DNA of 64,000 bases from Rossellomorea marisflavi (GCF_001274775.1 NZ_LGUE01000008.1:63941-127940), one strand, 5' to 3'. Positions 16,056 through 24,724 are shown, counted from the first letter of the stretch. Notes: generated from the letters alone by a model not told the origin. Numbers and translations are program-made.

Positions 16056-17414
16056 ATGCTTTCACAGAATCAGATGGTGGACTGGCTAGAAGGCGTTATA
16101 GAAGCCATCCATGACGGAATACTGGTCATTGACCGGAGTGGAACCGTTCAATTGATCAATGAAGAATATACACAGATAACGGGAGTCAAACGAGATCAAA
16201 TCATCGGGAAACCATTGTTACAGGTTCGTCCCAGTGCCAAGCTCCCTCAAGTTTTAAAAGATGGACGAGCCAGGGAAGGCGTCTTTCGCAAAGAAAAATC
16301 CATGGAATATGTAGTGGACATGGCTCCGATCATCAAGGATGATGAGGTCGTCGGGGCAGTATCCGTGTGCAAGAGCATTCCGGAGGTCTATCAGCTTTCT
16401 GAGGAATTAAAGCGAAGCCGGAAAAGGGTACAACAGTTGAAGCAGGCGTTCGGAAGGATTCATCAGTCCACCTACACGTTCTCACACATCATCGGACAAA
16501 ACAAAGACCTGCTCCACATGATCGAACGGGCAAAGAAAGCCGCCGCGACTAACCTGAGCATCCTGCTGACTGGAGAATCCGGGACAGGAAAAGAACTTGT
16601 GGCTCAATCCATCCACCATACCAGCAGTCGATCCTCGTCTCCCTTCGTTCCAGTGAACTGTGCAGCCATCCCAAGTGCGCTTTTGGAGAGTGAACTGTTC
16701 GGTTACGAAAAAGGGGCTTTCACCTCTTCTAATGAAGACGGAAAGAGCGGCCTGTTCGAACTTGCCCATGGAGGAACGCTGTTCTTGGATGAAATTGGAG
16801 ATATGCCGGTTGACCTTCAATCTAAGCTGCTTCGGGTACTTCAAGAAGGTACGTTCCGTAAAATCGGTGGTCTTGAAGAACAAAAGGTCGATGTACGGAT
16901 CATTGCTGCAACAAATAAAGACCTGCCCAGTATGGTCGCGAACAAAAAATTCAGGGAAGACTTATTCTATCGGATCAATACCATCCAACTGGCCATTCCA
17001 CCACTCAGGAAGCGTAAGGACGATATTCCTGCCATCCTGACATCACTCCTTAAAGAGCAGGGGAACACTAACATTCAGGTAGCCCCACAAGCAATGAGCA
17101 CACTTCATCAATATGAGTGGCCGGGGAATATACGGGAACTGAAGAATGCCGTCCACTACGCCATCAGCATGTGTGAAGGAAGCACCATATCGGTGGAGCA
17201 TCTTCCAGATACCATCCGCCCAACCACAGGCTACCGACCAACAGACAGGCCTCGACTACTCGAAGACGTTTTAAGAGACACAGAGAGAGAAGTGATTGTA
17301 AGCGTTTTAAATAAAACCGGTACCTCTGTGGTCGGTAAGAAAGCCGCCGCCAAACAGCTCGGTATTTCCCTTGCTTCCCTCTATAACAAACTATCAAAAT
17401 TGAATATCACCTGA
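16056..17414 (+). CDS. PAS-AAA+-Fis sigma-54-dependent transcriptional activator
   Basis: 452-residue enhancer-binding protein: PAS sensor (about 10-110), coiled linker, AAA+ domain (Walker A GESGTGKE, Walker B LFLDEIGD, sensor/arginine region DLFYRIN) and a Fis-type HTH at the C-terminus (AAAKQLGISLASLYNKL). The sigma-54-contacting GAFTGA loop reads GAFTSS, a notable deviation. The start at 16056 follows GGGGGA; the frame from 16044 has no RBS. Directly downstream lie enhancer-like repeats and a -24/-12 promoter, so it almost certainly activates the CitMHS-AtuA operon in response to a ligand bound by the PAS domain. Confidence 0.9.
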   Translation: MLSQNQMVDWLEGVIEAIHDGILVIDRSGTVQLINEEYTQITGVKRDQIIGKPLLQVRPSAKLPQVLKDGRAREGVFRKEKSMEYVVDMAPIIKDDEVVGAVSVCKSIPEVYQLSEELKRSRKRVQQLKQAFGRIHQSTYTFSHIIGQNKDLLHMIERAKKAAATNLSILLTGESGTGKELVAQSIHHTSSRSSSPFVPVNCAAIPSALLESELFGYEKGAFTSSNEDGKSGLFELAHGGTLFLDEIGDMPVDLQSKLLRVLQEGTFRKIGGLEEQKVDVRIIAATNKDLPSMVANKKFREDLFYRINTIQLAIPPLRKRKDDIPAILTSLLKEQGNTNIQVAPQAMSTLHQYEWPGNIRELKNAVHYAISMCEGSTISVEHLPDTIRPTTGYRPTDRPRLLEDVLRDTEREVIVSVLNKTGTSVVGKKAAAKQLGISLASLYNKLSKLNIT

Positions 17415-17421
17415 CTGCTCG

Positions 17422-17448
17422 CGCATAAACAGACTGTTTGTGCGTTTT
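17422..17448 (+). terminator. Terminator or dyad after activator gene
   Basis: CGCATAAAC-AGACT-GTTTGTGCG stem followed by TTTT, 8 nt after the activator stop. The extended 23-bp palindrome could also be protein-binding. Confidence 0.5.
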
Positions 17449-17543
17449 CCAGTTTTATAGAAACACATTTCCAAGATGTTAGAATTCACTCCCCCCAACA
17501 GGTTTCTCCCCTTTTGCCTTAATAAAATTCCAACCTTTTAGAA
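17447..17543 (+). promoter_or_regulatory. Three enhancer-like repeats (UAS) for sigma-54 promoter
   Basis: Three 16-bp imperfect dyads of the form TTCCA-N7-TAGAA: TTCCAGTTTTATAGAA (17447-17462), TTCCAAGATGTTAGAA (17469-17484) and TTCCAACCTTTTAGAA (17528-17543). The centres are 22 and 59 bp apart and lie about 75-160 bp upstream of the predicted start, the normal range for sigma-54 activator sites. Confidence 0.7.
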
Positions 17544-17584
17544 ATCCCCTTATCCGAACCCCTTATTCTCATGCGCTTTTTGTC

Positions 17585-17601
17585 TTGGCACAATTGTTGC
17601 A
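17585..17601 (+). promoter_or_regulatory. Sigma-54 (-24/-12) promoter
   Basis: TTGGCACAATTGTTGCA is an essentially perfect match to TTGGCACN5TTGCA, 39 bp upstream of the transporter ATG. Confidence 0.92.
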
Positions 17602-17609
17602 TGTATAGT

Positions 17610-17623
17610 TGTAAGCGCTTTTA
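17610..17623 (+). promoter_or_regulatory. cre-like CcpA site
   Basis: TGTAAGCGCTTTTA matches TGWAANCGNTNWCA at 13 of 14 positions, lying at or just after the predicted start site of the sigma-54 promoter: a roadblock position for carbon catabolite repression. Confidence 0.65.
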
Positions 17624-17639
17624 TTAGGAGGAGAATACT

Positions 17640-18935
17640 ATGTTGGCTTTACTCGGGTTTTTAACCATTGCGGTGTTTCTTTATCTGATCCTTTCTAAAA
17701 GAGTATCGGTCATCGTCGCTCTCATACTGGTTCCCATTGTGTTCGGCCTGTTCACGTCGTCCATTTCGGAACTTGGGGAAATGATTCTCGCAGGAATCTC
17801 GGGTGTGGCCCCAACCGGCATCATGCTGGCGTTCGCCATCCTGTTCTTCGGAATCATGAACCGGGCCGGACTGTTTGACCCGTTCATCTCGAACGTCCTG
17901 AAACTGGTCAAGGGCGATCCACTCAAGATCGTCATGGGGACAGCCATCATTGCCATGGCCACCCATCTGGATGGTTCAGGGGCCTCAACCTTCCTCATTA
18001 CAATCCCAGCTCTGTTGCCGATCTATGATCGACTTGGTATGAGCCGACTCGTCCTTACAGGGGTCACTGCACTTAGCTGTGGCGTCATGAATATGGTTCC
18101 TTGGGGAGGGCCGACAGCACGGGCTGCAAGTTCCCTAGGGGTCGATGTGTCGTTGATCTTCAACCCCCTTCTTCCTGCCATGGGAATTGGACTGATTTGG
18201 GTCTTGTTCGTCAGCTATATCATCGGGAAGAGAGAACGCAAGCGGGTTGGTATCAAGGAATTCAACTACGACTTCCACTCTGAACTGAGTGAAGAGGAGC
18301 GAACGACCCGTCGACCGAAGCTTATCTGGCTCAATCTATTGATTACGGTCATCACAATTGTTGCCCTGATCAAAATTTGGCTACCACTTCCGGTCATATT
18401 CATGGTTGCCTTTGCCGTCGCCCTCTTGATCAATTATCCTAAACCGAAAGATCAGCAGGAGCGTATCACCGAACAGGCGAACGGTATGGTCTCTGTCGTC
18501 TCCATCATCTTCGCTGCCGGGATCTTCACCGGCGTCCTATCAGGATCGGGGATGATCGAAGCAATGGCGACTGCCATGGTGAGTGTCATACCAGAAAGCA
18601 CCGGGTCCTTTATGGCGCTTTTCGTTGCCATTACCAGCATGCCCCTGAGCCTGGTCTTCACCCCTGATGCGTATTACTTCGGTGTGCTGCCCGTCTTAAG
18701 TGAAACGGCAGCCGCATACGGGATTGCTCCTGAAGTGATCGGCAGGGCCGCTATTTTGGGGCAGATGACCACAGGCTTCCCATTGAGCCCCCTTACGGCA
18801 GCGACATTCCTCCTCATCGGATTGGCCCGCGTCGAGCTCGGGGACCATCAGCGTTTCATCTTCCTATGGGCATTCGGATCCACCATCGTGATGACAATTG
18901 CCGCATTCATTACCGGAGCCCTTTCATTCTCGTAA
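17640..18935 (+). CDS. CitMHS-family carboxylate transporter
   Basis: 431-residue secondary transporter with 11-12 hydrophobic segments, the size of B. subtilis CitM (433). The family imports metal-citrate complexes by proton symport. Conserved-looking loops include THLDGSGAST and VPWGGPTARA in the first half and GVLSGSGM and FTPDAYYFG in the second. The gene starts with ATG after AGGAGG, opens the sigma-54 operon and is followed 17 bp later by the AtuA-like gene. The partner genes suggest the substrate may be a branched or tricarboxylic-acid-like compound and not plain citrate; this is inference. Confidence 0.85.
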   Translation: MLALLGFLTIAVFLYLILSKRVSVIVALILVPIVFGLFTSSISELGEMILAGISGVAPTGIMLAFAILFFGIMNRAGLFDPFISNVLKLVKGDPLKIVMGTAIIAMATHLDGSGASTFLITIPALLPIYDRLGMSRLVLTGVTALSCGVMNMVPWGGPTARAASSLGVDVSLIFNPLLPAMGIGLIWVLFVSYIIGKRERKRVGIKEFNYDFHSELSEEERTTRRPKLIWLNLLITVITIVALIKIWLPLPVIFMVAFAVALLINYPKPKDQQERITEQANGMVSVVSIIFAAGIFTGVLSGSGMIEAMATAMVSVIPESTGSFMALFVAITSMPLSLVFTPDAYYFGVLPVLSETAAAYGIAPEVIGRAAILGQMTTGFPLSPLTAATFLLIGLARVELGDHQRFIFLWAFGSTIVMTIAAFITGALSFS

Positions 18936-18952
18936 ATTAAGGAGTGTTCATT

Positions 18953-20284
18953 ATGCTAAAAATCGGAGCTGGAACCGGGTTTGCAGGTGATCGGATCGAG
19001 CCTGCCCTTGCCCTTGTCGAGAACGGAAACATCGACTATCTGATCCTGGAGGGCTTGGCGGAACGGACCATTGCCCTTTCGCAACAACAAAAACGGATGA
19101 ATCCTGATCTTGGATTCAATGAGTATCTGGAAGAAAGAATTCGGCTTTTACTCCCTTCCCTTCTCTCTCATAACGTGCGGTTGATCACCAATATGGGTGC
19201 GGCCAACCCTACTGCAGCGGCCAGAAAGATTCAAGAGGTAGCAGAGGAAATGGAGCTGGATTGTAAGGTAGCAGCCGTCATTGGCGATGATGTTCTGTCC
19301 AAACTAAATCCTCATGTCATCGTGCATGAAACTCAAAAGCCTGTTGAAGAATACACACCTCTGATAAGCGCGAACGCCTATCTTGGGGCAGAGGCCATCC
19401 TGCCAGCCCTGGAATCAGGAGCAGACATCATTGTGACAGGCAGGGTCGCGGATCCTTCCCTGTTCCTCGCCCCCATGATCCATCACTACCAATGGGATCA
19501 AACCAATTACCAGCTCCTAGGTCAGGGGACCCTGGTCGGACACTTGTTGGAATGTGCCGGACAGGTGACGGGAGGGTATTTTGCGGATCCATTGTATAAA
19601 CCCGTCGATCACCTCGACAATCTCGGCTTCCCCATCGCTTCCGTCAAGGAAGATGGTACGGCCATCCTGACCAAATTGCGGGGTACAGGGGGAGTGGTAA
19701 ACGCCATGACCGTGAAGGAGCAGCTCCTATATGAGGTACATGATCCGACAAGCTACTTCACGCCTGATTGCGTGGCGGACTTCAGCACGGTCATCATTGA
19801 AGAAGTCGGACCCGATACCGTCAAGGTCCAAGGAGCGACGGGGCGAAAACGCCCGGATACATTAAAGGTGTCCCTCGGCTACCATGCCGGCTATCTCGGG
19901 GAAGGGGAAATCTCCTATGCAGGTTCCACTGCCACTGAACGGGGACAACTGGCCGCTGACATCCTCGAGAAACGGCTGGGCGGGATGGGTGACGAAGTCA
20001 AAATCGACTTGATCGGGTCGACTTCTCTCCATCATGGTGAACATGAAGGCTTTCGTCCATATGAGGTCCGACTACGCGTGGCTTCCCTATGTCCATCACG
20101 AAAAGAGGCTGTCAGGATAGGTCATGAAGTCGAAGCGCTTTATACAAACGGTCCAGCCGGTGGCGGCGGTGTACGCAAGCGGGTCGAAGAAGTGATCGGA
20201 GTGGTCTCCACCTTCATGGACCGCTCCCTGATCACGTCTCATTCTGAGCTACTGGAGGAATCCTCATGGCAACAATCAAACTGA
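18953..20284 (+). CDS. AtuA-like (DUF1446) protein, large component
   Basis: 443-residue protein of the acyclic-terpene-utilisation AtuA N-terminal family. Motifs seen: GAGTGFAGDR at the start, NMGAANPTAAARK, VTGRVADPSLFLAPM and GPAGGGGVRKR near the end. The reaction is not established for the family. In pseudomonads the homologous region is followed by a C-terminal domain in one polypeptide; here that domain is a separate overlapping gene. The ATG at 18953 (after AAGGAG) is preferred to GTG 18944. Co-expression with a carboxylate transporter suggests catabolism of an imported acid. Confidence 0.82.
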   Translation: MLKIGAGTGFAGDRIEPALALVENGNIDYLILEGLAERTIALSQQQKRMNPDLGFNEYLEERIRLLLPSLLSHNVRLITNMGAANPTAAARKIQEVAEEMELDCKVAAVIGDDVLSKLNPHVIVHETQKPVEEYTPLISANAYLGAEAILPALESGADIIVTGRVADPSLFLAPMIHHYQWDQTNYQLLGQGTLVGHLLECAGQVTGGYFADPLYKPVDHLDNLGFPIASVKEDGTAILTKLRGTGGVVNAMTVKEQLLYEVHDPTSYFTPDCVADFSTVIIEEVGPDTVKVQGATGRKRPDTLKVSLGYHAGYLGEGEISYAGSTATERGQLAADILEKRLGGMGDEVKIDLIGSTSLHHGEHEGFRPYEVRLRVASLCPSRKEAVRIGHEVEALYTNGPAGGGGVRKRVEEVIGVVSTFMDRSLITSHSELLEESSWQQSN

Positions 20285-20583
20285 TCGAAGTGGCACACAG
20301 CCGCACAGGGGATAAAGGAAATACGCTGAACTTCTCCCTCATTCCCTATAAGGAAGAAGATTACGATTTACTTAAAGCTGAGGCAACGGTTGAACGTTTT
20401 ACTGAACATCTGCGGCACATCGTGAAAGGATCGATTACACGGTACGAACTACCCACTATCAAAGCATTGAACTTTGTATGCGAACAGGCCCTGCTCGGAG
20501 GTGTGACAACATCCATTGCCCTCGATACGCATGGAAAGAGCATCAGCAGCGCCGTCTTGGAAATGGAGATTGAGCGACCTTGA
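20266..20583 (+). CDS. AtuA-like C-terminal domain protein, small component
   Basis: 105-residue protein equivalent to the C-terminal AtuA-like domain (AHSRTGDKGNTLNFS near the start is the recognisable motif). Its ATG has GGAGGA upstream and overlaps the large component by 19 nt, implying coupled translation and a two-subunit complex. It is the last gene of the sigma-54 operon and is followed by a strong terminator. Confidence 0.8.
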   Translation: MATIKLIEVAHSRTGDKGNTLNFSLIPYKEEDYDLLKAEATVERFTEHLRHIVKGSITRYELPTIKALNFVCEQALLGGVTTSIALDTHGKSISSAVLEMEIERP

Positions 20584-20589
20584 AACAAC

Positions 20590-20622
20590 AAGGACCTCAC
20601 CCATCACAGGTGAGGTCCTTTT
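20590..20622 (+). terminator. Terminator of sigma-54 operon
   Basis: 12-bp perfect stem AAGGACCTCACC/GGTGAGGTCCTT followed by TT, 6 nt after the stop. Confidence 0.85.
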
Positions 20623-20685
20623 ACATGCATGACGATTTCCCACGAAGGTTTCGTCTCATCGTGGAGCTTTCGCATAAGGCGGTCT

Positions 20686-21093
20686 TTACATCAATTCATT
20701 CTCCTTATCAAAAGCCACTCTCTTTTCGTTTTCAAACGGGATGGTGGTTTCATCTTCCTTCGGTTTGATTTCACGGAATGCGACGGCACCGGCGGCGATA
20801 TACAGTCCGGCCGGAATCAACATGGTGAAGATCGAAGCCGGAAAGGAGAGAACACCGATACCGATCATGATTCCACCGAATACTTTATTGTTCATGCGAT
20901 TGGCAAGGCAACCGACTACGAGCCCAGCTATTTGAACCAGTAGGAAACCGATTGTCAATAAAACGGTGAACATGCCTGCATCGGGGTCTCCCTCATCGAA
21001 GAAGGCCCACCCCACGATTAATCCAAAGAAGGACATACAGATCCCGATAAGCCCTCCGATCAATCCCAACAGAAACTCTGGTAATCTCTTCAT
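20686..21093 (-). CDS. DUF4064-type small membrane protein
   Basis: 135 residues with four hydrophobic segments (about 5-30, 43-63, 70-92, 90-110) and an acidic/basic cytoplasmic tail. The glycine-rich spans and NxVFGGIMIGIGVLS pattern fit DUF4064. No enzyme motif is visible; role unknown. It stands alone, convergent with the sigma-54 operon. The 430 bp upstream (21094-21521) hold only the promoter noted for the next gene. Confidence 0.65.
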   Translation of the reverse strand: MKRLPEFLLGLIGGLIGICMSFFGLIVGWAFFDEGDPDAGMFTVLLTIGFLLVQIAGLVVGCLANRMNNKVFGGIMIGIGVLSFPASIFTMLIPAGLYIAAGAVAFREIKPKEDETTIPFENEKRVAFDKENELM

Positions 21094-21466
21094 TTCACTT
21101 CACCTCTCCGTCTTGTTATTCCATTCCACTTCATTTTTACATTTTCCATTCTTCTACTCCTTCTAGTTGTTTTACGAGACTTGATACCATACAGTTCCTG
21201 GCCATTAATCCCTAATTATGTAAGTTTCTCATATCTTTACCCAGGTCGGTAGCTACTTAATCCCTAGGAGGAAATTCTTAGAACATTTTTTCGTCATACT
21301 ACTCTTTGTTGAATTCTTATGGGTCCTCGTTGAAAATCTGGAACTCCTCCAACTTATCGTCAGTTCCTAATACATTATGCTTTCGGATTTATTCCCATTC
21401 TCCTCCCAACTCTTTCAAGTTCCACAGGACTTCCCTACCGATTCGGTAAAGTGTAATGCGTGTTGG

Positions 21467-21495
21467 TTGATATCCTTAGTGAAGAGGCGTAATCT
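21467..21495 (+). promoter_or_regulatory. Sigma-A-like promoter for alpha/beta hydrolase
   Basis: TTGATA (21467-21472), 17-bp spacer, TAATCT (21490-21495), 36 bp upstream of the hydrolase start. Confidence 0.5.
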
Positions 21496-21530
21496 TTCTC
21501 TCTGCTAACACGATTGAGAGGATGATTGGA

Positions 21531-22400
21531 ATGTTCAAAGAAGGTTATGTAAACGTGAATGATGTCAATCTGCACTATGTAACAGAAGGCGAAGGAGAGC
21601 TCATGCTGTTCCTCCACGGGTTCCCCTACTTCTGGTACAACTGGCATCATCAGCTCGAGGAGTTCTCGGAGGACTACCGCGTCGTGGCGGTGGATATGCG
21701 CGGGTACAATCTGTCTGACAAGCCCGAAGGCATCGATTCGTATGCCATGTCCACCCTCGTCGAAGATGTGAAACAGCTGATCGAGGCGTTCGGAGAAAAA
21801 GAATGCACCCTTGTGGCCCATGACTGGGGCGGTGCCATTGCCTGGACATTCGCCTACACGTATCCTGAGTACGTGAAGAACCTGATCATGTTCGATGCGC
21901 CCCACCCGTACACATTCCGCCGGGAACTTGCCAACAATCCGGCACAGCGTGAAGCGAGCAGCTACATGGGCTTCTTCCAACAGGATGATTCCCATGAGAT
22001 CCTGCTGGCGAATGACGCCGAACGTCTCCGGAAGATGATGACGGAGCCAGGGAAGAAAAAAGACTATCTGACCGAAGCCGACGAAGACAGATACGTGGGA
22101 GCCTGGACACAGCCCGAAGCCATGAAATCCATGCTTCATTACTACCGTGCCATCTCCTTCTTCCCGTTCGAAGAGCATGTGCAAAAGCCTCTTGAACTGA
22201 AATATGACATGTTCAACGCACCGACGCTCATTCTATGGGGAGATGCCGATTCCGCCTTTGAAAACAGTAATCTCGATGGGATCGATGACTATGTGAGCGA
22301 CCTCACCATCCACCGCTTCGAAGGCGTCGGACATGCGCCGCAGCACGAGAAGCCTGAAGAAGTAAATGCGTATATGAGGGCTTTCCTGAAGAAAGACTGA
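21531..22400 (+). CDS. Alpha/beta hydrolase (epoxide hydrolase / dehalogenase subgroup)
   Basis: 289-residue hydrolase with oxyanion motif HGFPYFWYNW, nucleophile elbow HDWGGA (Asp nucleophile), acid residue region LWGDADSAF and catalytic His in GVGHAPQHE. An Asp nucleophile indicates epoxide hydrolases or haloalkane/haloacetate dehalogenases and not esterases. ATG 21531 is preferred because GAGAGG lies 9 nt upstream; ATG 21522 is immediately adjacent to that site. Monocistronic. Confidence 0.82.
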   Translation: MFKEGYVNVNDVNLHYVTEGEGELMLFLHGFPYFWYNWHHQLEEFSEDYRVVAVDMRGYNLSDKPEGIDSYAMSTLVEDVKQLIEAFGEKECTLVAHDWGGAIAWTFAYTYPEYVKNLIMFDAPHPYTFRRELANNPAQREASSYMGFFQQDDSHEILLANDAERLRKMMTEPGKKKDYLTEADEDRYVGAWTQPEAMKSMLHYYRAISFFPFEEHVQKPLELKYDMFNAPTLILWGDADSAFENSNLDGIDDYVSDLTIHRFEGVGHAPQHEKPEEVNAYMRAFLKKD

Positions 22401-22424
22401 ATCCAAAGGGCTGTTGTCACTGAT

Positions 22425-22453
22425 TTGGAAATACGTTACAATTGACGTATGAT
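22425..22453 (+). promoter_or_regulatory. Sigma-A promoter that decides the start of the next gene
   Basis: TTGGAA (22425-22430), 17-bp spacer, TATGAT (22448-22453). The in-frame ATG at 22449 lies inside the -10 box, so it cannot be the initiation codon of the gene it drives. Confidence 0.6.
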
Positions 22454-22478
22454 TCAAACGACGGGAAGGAGTCACCTC

Positions 22479-22664
22479 TTGGATAAACAAAGACTGAACC
22501 AAGTCCTGCTCTACGTAGCTGGCATGGTCATCGGTATGACCATCGGCCTTGTTGTATTTGCCCCCATATTCGATGATATGGTCCTACGGATCGTCATGGG
22601 CATCGCCTTAGGCGTCACGACCGGATGTTCCCTTCAGCCCCTTGCTCCCAAGATCAAACTATAA
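22479..22664 (+). CDS. Small two-span membrane protein (61 aa), TTG start
   Basis: Begins at TTG 22479, preceded by AAGGAGT with 6-7 nt spacing, followed by DKQRLNQ. Two hydrophobic helices (LYVAGMVIGMTIGLVVF and IVMGIALGVTTGC) separated by a short acidic loop. No family recognised. Followed by a weak hairpin terminator. Confidence 0.6.
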   Translation: MDKQRLNQVLLYVAGMVIGMTIGLVVFAPIFDDMVLRIVMGIALGVTTGCSLQPLAPKIKL

Positions 22665-22669
22665 ACATG

Positions 22670-22700
22670 AAACGGCGGTGCCTGCATCGTCGTTTTATTT
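22670..22700 (+). terminator. Terminator
   Basis: AAACGGCG/CGTCGTTT stem with a 10-nt loop, followed by TATTT. Confidence 0.5.
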
Positions 22701-22864
22701 CATTTGCTTCAATAAGCATAGCAATCTATTGCCTCCAACTGAACTTTTTTGCCATCCCTCTTGAAATAATACCCAGAATGCTGTTAGATAATAGATAGGT
22801 ATTTTATCATGCCATTATACATATCTATAAAAATCTGTATGCACCAAGAAAGGAGCCATCTCAT

Positions 22865-23110
22865 ATGAGTGAACGCACAGTCGTTGCCGTCCCGCGTAAA
22901 AGCGTCGGCCTATCCCTCGTCCTCACCTTCTTCTTTGGATCCCTGGGAATGCTCTACTCCACAGTAGCAGGAGCCCTCATCATGATTGCCATCGAATTCG
23001 TAGTCGGATTCCTGACATTCGGTATCGGCCTCTTCTTCACACACATCGTGTGTATGATCTGGGGAGCCGTTGCAGCGAGTAATTACAACACACGGATTTT
23101 TGGGCATTAA
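22865..23110 (+). CDS. TM2-like small membrane protein (81 aa)
   Basis: Starts MSERTVVAVPRKSVGL after AAAGGAG. Two hydrophobic segments separated by a G-rich turn (LTFFFGSLGMLYST and FGIGLFFTHIVCMIWG) and a short NYNTR tail resemble TM2-domain proteins. Function unknown. Own terminator downstream. Confidence 0.65.
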   Translation: MSERTVVAVPRKSVGLSLVLTFFFGSLGMLYSTVAGALIMIAIEFVVGFLTFGIGLFFTHIVCMIWGAVAASNYNTRIFGH

Positions 23111-23123
23111 TCCATCTCGACTG

Positions 23124-23156
23124 GGTCACCGCAATGCGTATGCGGTGGCCTTTTTG
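23124..23156 (+). terminator. Terminator
   Basis: GGTCACCGCA/TGCGGTGGCC stem (one wobble) followed by TTTTTG. Confidence 0.8.
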
Positions 23157-23205
23157 TTGGAATTCACCTGATTAAAAAGTGTATAGGTGTTGAACGGCAT
23201 AAAAC

Positions 23206-23257
23206 AAAAAGTGCCCTGTAGGAAGACTTTTCACGTCTTTCCTACAGGGCACTTTTT
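23206..23257. terminator. Strong bidirectional hairpin terminator
   Basis: About 22-bp nearly perfect stem (AAAAAGTGCCCTGTAGGAA with its complement) around a TTTTCAC loop, ending in TTTTT on both strands; serves the lipoprotein gene on the minus strand. Confidence 0.85.
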
Positions 23258-23271
23258 AAGCACTACTTTAT

Positions 23272-23892
23272 TTATTCCGCAGTACCCGCTTCAGCTTCTT
23301 CTTTTAAATCATCCATTGCATCCGGATAAATGATTTCATCAAACTGCTTGCCTGTCGATTTATCCTCAACGGCTACTTTGATCTTGATCTTGTCACGGTC
23401 CTTACCGTCGAATACCTGATACATCATCCCAGTCATTCCTACTGTGATGGATGCAAATGCATCCATGCTGTTTTTGTAGGATTCCTCATCCGTTACGACC
23501 ATGGTGAATTTAGTGAAGTCCTTATTGTAAGTGATATCCTCGATCGACTCGAAACCGTCCTTTGCTTCATCAATCGACTCTTCCATACCCTTTGCCATTT
23601 CTTTCATCATCTTTTTATGATCGGCTTTGGACATCACGTACGTCAGGGAGCCATCATCGTTCTTTTTGACTTCCTTCACGCCTTCTTCCTTCGCCTGCTT
23701 AATCATATCATCAACATCTTGACCTTCTGTGAACTCAGCCGGTAATGTAATCTCCACGTTCAAAAGACCCTTTTTCACTACTTTTTCTTCCTTTTCATCT
23801 TTCTTTGTATCTGCTTTCCCGCTGCTGTCAGATGACGAGCACCCTGCCAACAATAGAGCGAGAACAAGCATGCCCACCGCTAATTTCTTCAT
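23272..23892 (-). CDS. Lipoprotein of unknown function
   Basis: 206 residues with a type II signal peptide: KK, hydrophobic core, lipobox LLAGC (Cys at about 18), then a Ser/Asp/Lys-rich tether. The mature part is rich in Lys/Glu/Asp/Met with no recognised motif. Exported and lipid-anchored by inference. GGAGTGAAGG precedes the ATG. Stands alone between a strong terminator and a divergently placed gene. Confidence 0.75.
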   Translation of the reverse strand: MKKLAVGMLVLALLLAGCSSSDSSGKADTKKDEKEEKVVKKGLLNVEITLPAEFTEGQDVDDMIKQAKEEGVKEVKKNDDGSLTYVMSKADHKKMMKEMAKGMEESIDEAKDGFESIEDITYNKDFTKFTMVVTDEESYKNSMDAFASITVGMTGMMYQVFDGKDRDKIKIKVAVEDKSTGKQFDEIIYPDAMDDLKEEAEAGTAE

Positions 23893-24113
23893 ATTCCTTC
23901 ACTCCCTATTTTTGGTTGCATTTTACACACATTGACCATTCTAGAGATTCTGGATAGGTTTGTAAATAGGGACTTTGGGATGATTTCAGCGTTTCACTTC
24001 ATCCTATATATCCCAAAATACCCTTCAAAAAGATGGAAGGGAAGGTTTCATCTATATAAGGACCGGGGAAAGGATACTAATTACTCTGTTCGTTTTTAAA
24101 GGAGGGGATGTTC

Positions 24114-24689
24114 GTGAACCGGGAAGAAGCACTTGAAAGGCTGGAGGAAGTCGAGTACCTCCTGAAGGAAGTTGAGGACTGCGAGGCGATTATTATAAAG
24201 AGGCGGCGCATGACCGGGATTCTGTTCTTGCTACTGTGGACTATCGGCATCCTGTCACTGTTTTATTTCGTTTTATTGCCTATGCTGGATATGCTCTGGA
24301 CTTCCCTTCATGCGAGATTCTTCCATACAATGGACATCGCCCTCAGCTCATATCCGTTCATCACCTTCACCATCGTCATCATTCCGACGATCTATAACGG
24401 CCTGAAGATCTCAAGGGCCAATGAAGCAGCCGTCCTGTCGGCGCAGGAAACCATCAACACCTATTTCTCCCAGGCAGCCGACCTGCTCCCCCTTCCGCCC
24501 GAGCTGCAGTACTCTGAAGAAATTTCCGTCCTGAAGGACTTTTTGTATCTCGAGCAGGCTGACACCATCGAGGAAGCCATCAACATGCGGATCAGTGCTC
24601 TCCCCCCTTCCTCTGAGGAGGAAAAAGAAATCACTGTTCCCACCTTGATCGGGCAGTCCGCCCCCCTGCCTGTCAGACAAAAGAAATGA
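24114..24689 (+). CDS. Hypothetical membrane protein, two helices
   Basis: Starts at GTG 24114 (MNREEALERLEEV), where AGGAGG has 8-nt spacing; the ATG at 24108 lies only 2 nt from that site. An N-terminal amphipathic helix of acidic/Leu heptads (about 1-28) is followed by two hydrophobic segments (about 33-58 and 76-98) and a helical acidic C-terminal half ending in a Pro-rich tail. No family recognised. Confidence 0.6.
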   Translation: MNREEALERLEEVEYLLKEVEDCEAIIIKRRRMTGILFLLLWTIGILSLFYFVLLPMLDMLWTSLHARFFHTMDIALSSYPFITFTIVIIPTIYNGLKISRANEAAVLSAQETINTYFSQAADLLPLPPELQYSEEISVLKDFLYLEQADTIEEAINMRISALPPSSEEEKEITVPTLIGQSAPLPVRQKK

Positions 24690-24692
24690 GTG

Positions 24693-24724
24693 AAGACCTA
24701 CCAATCTAGCGGAGGTCTTTTTTT
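24693..24724 (+). terminator. Terminator
   Basis: AAGACCT/AGGTCTT stem with long loop, followed by a T run. Confidence 0.65.
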
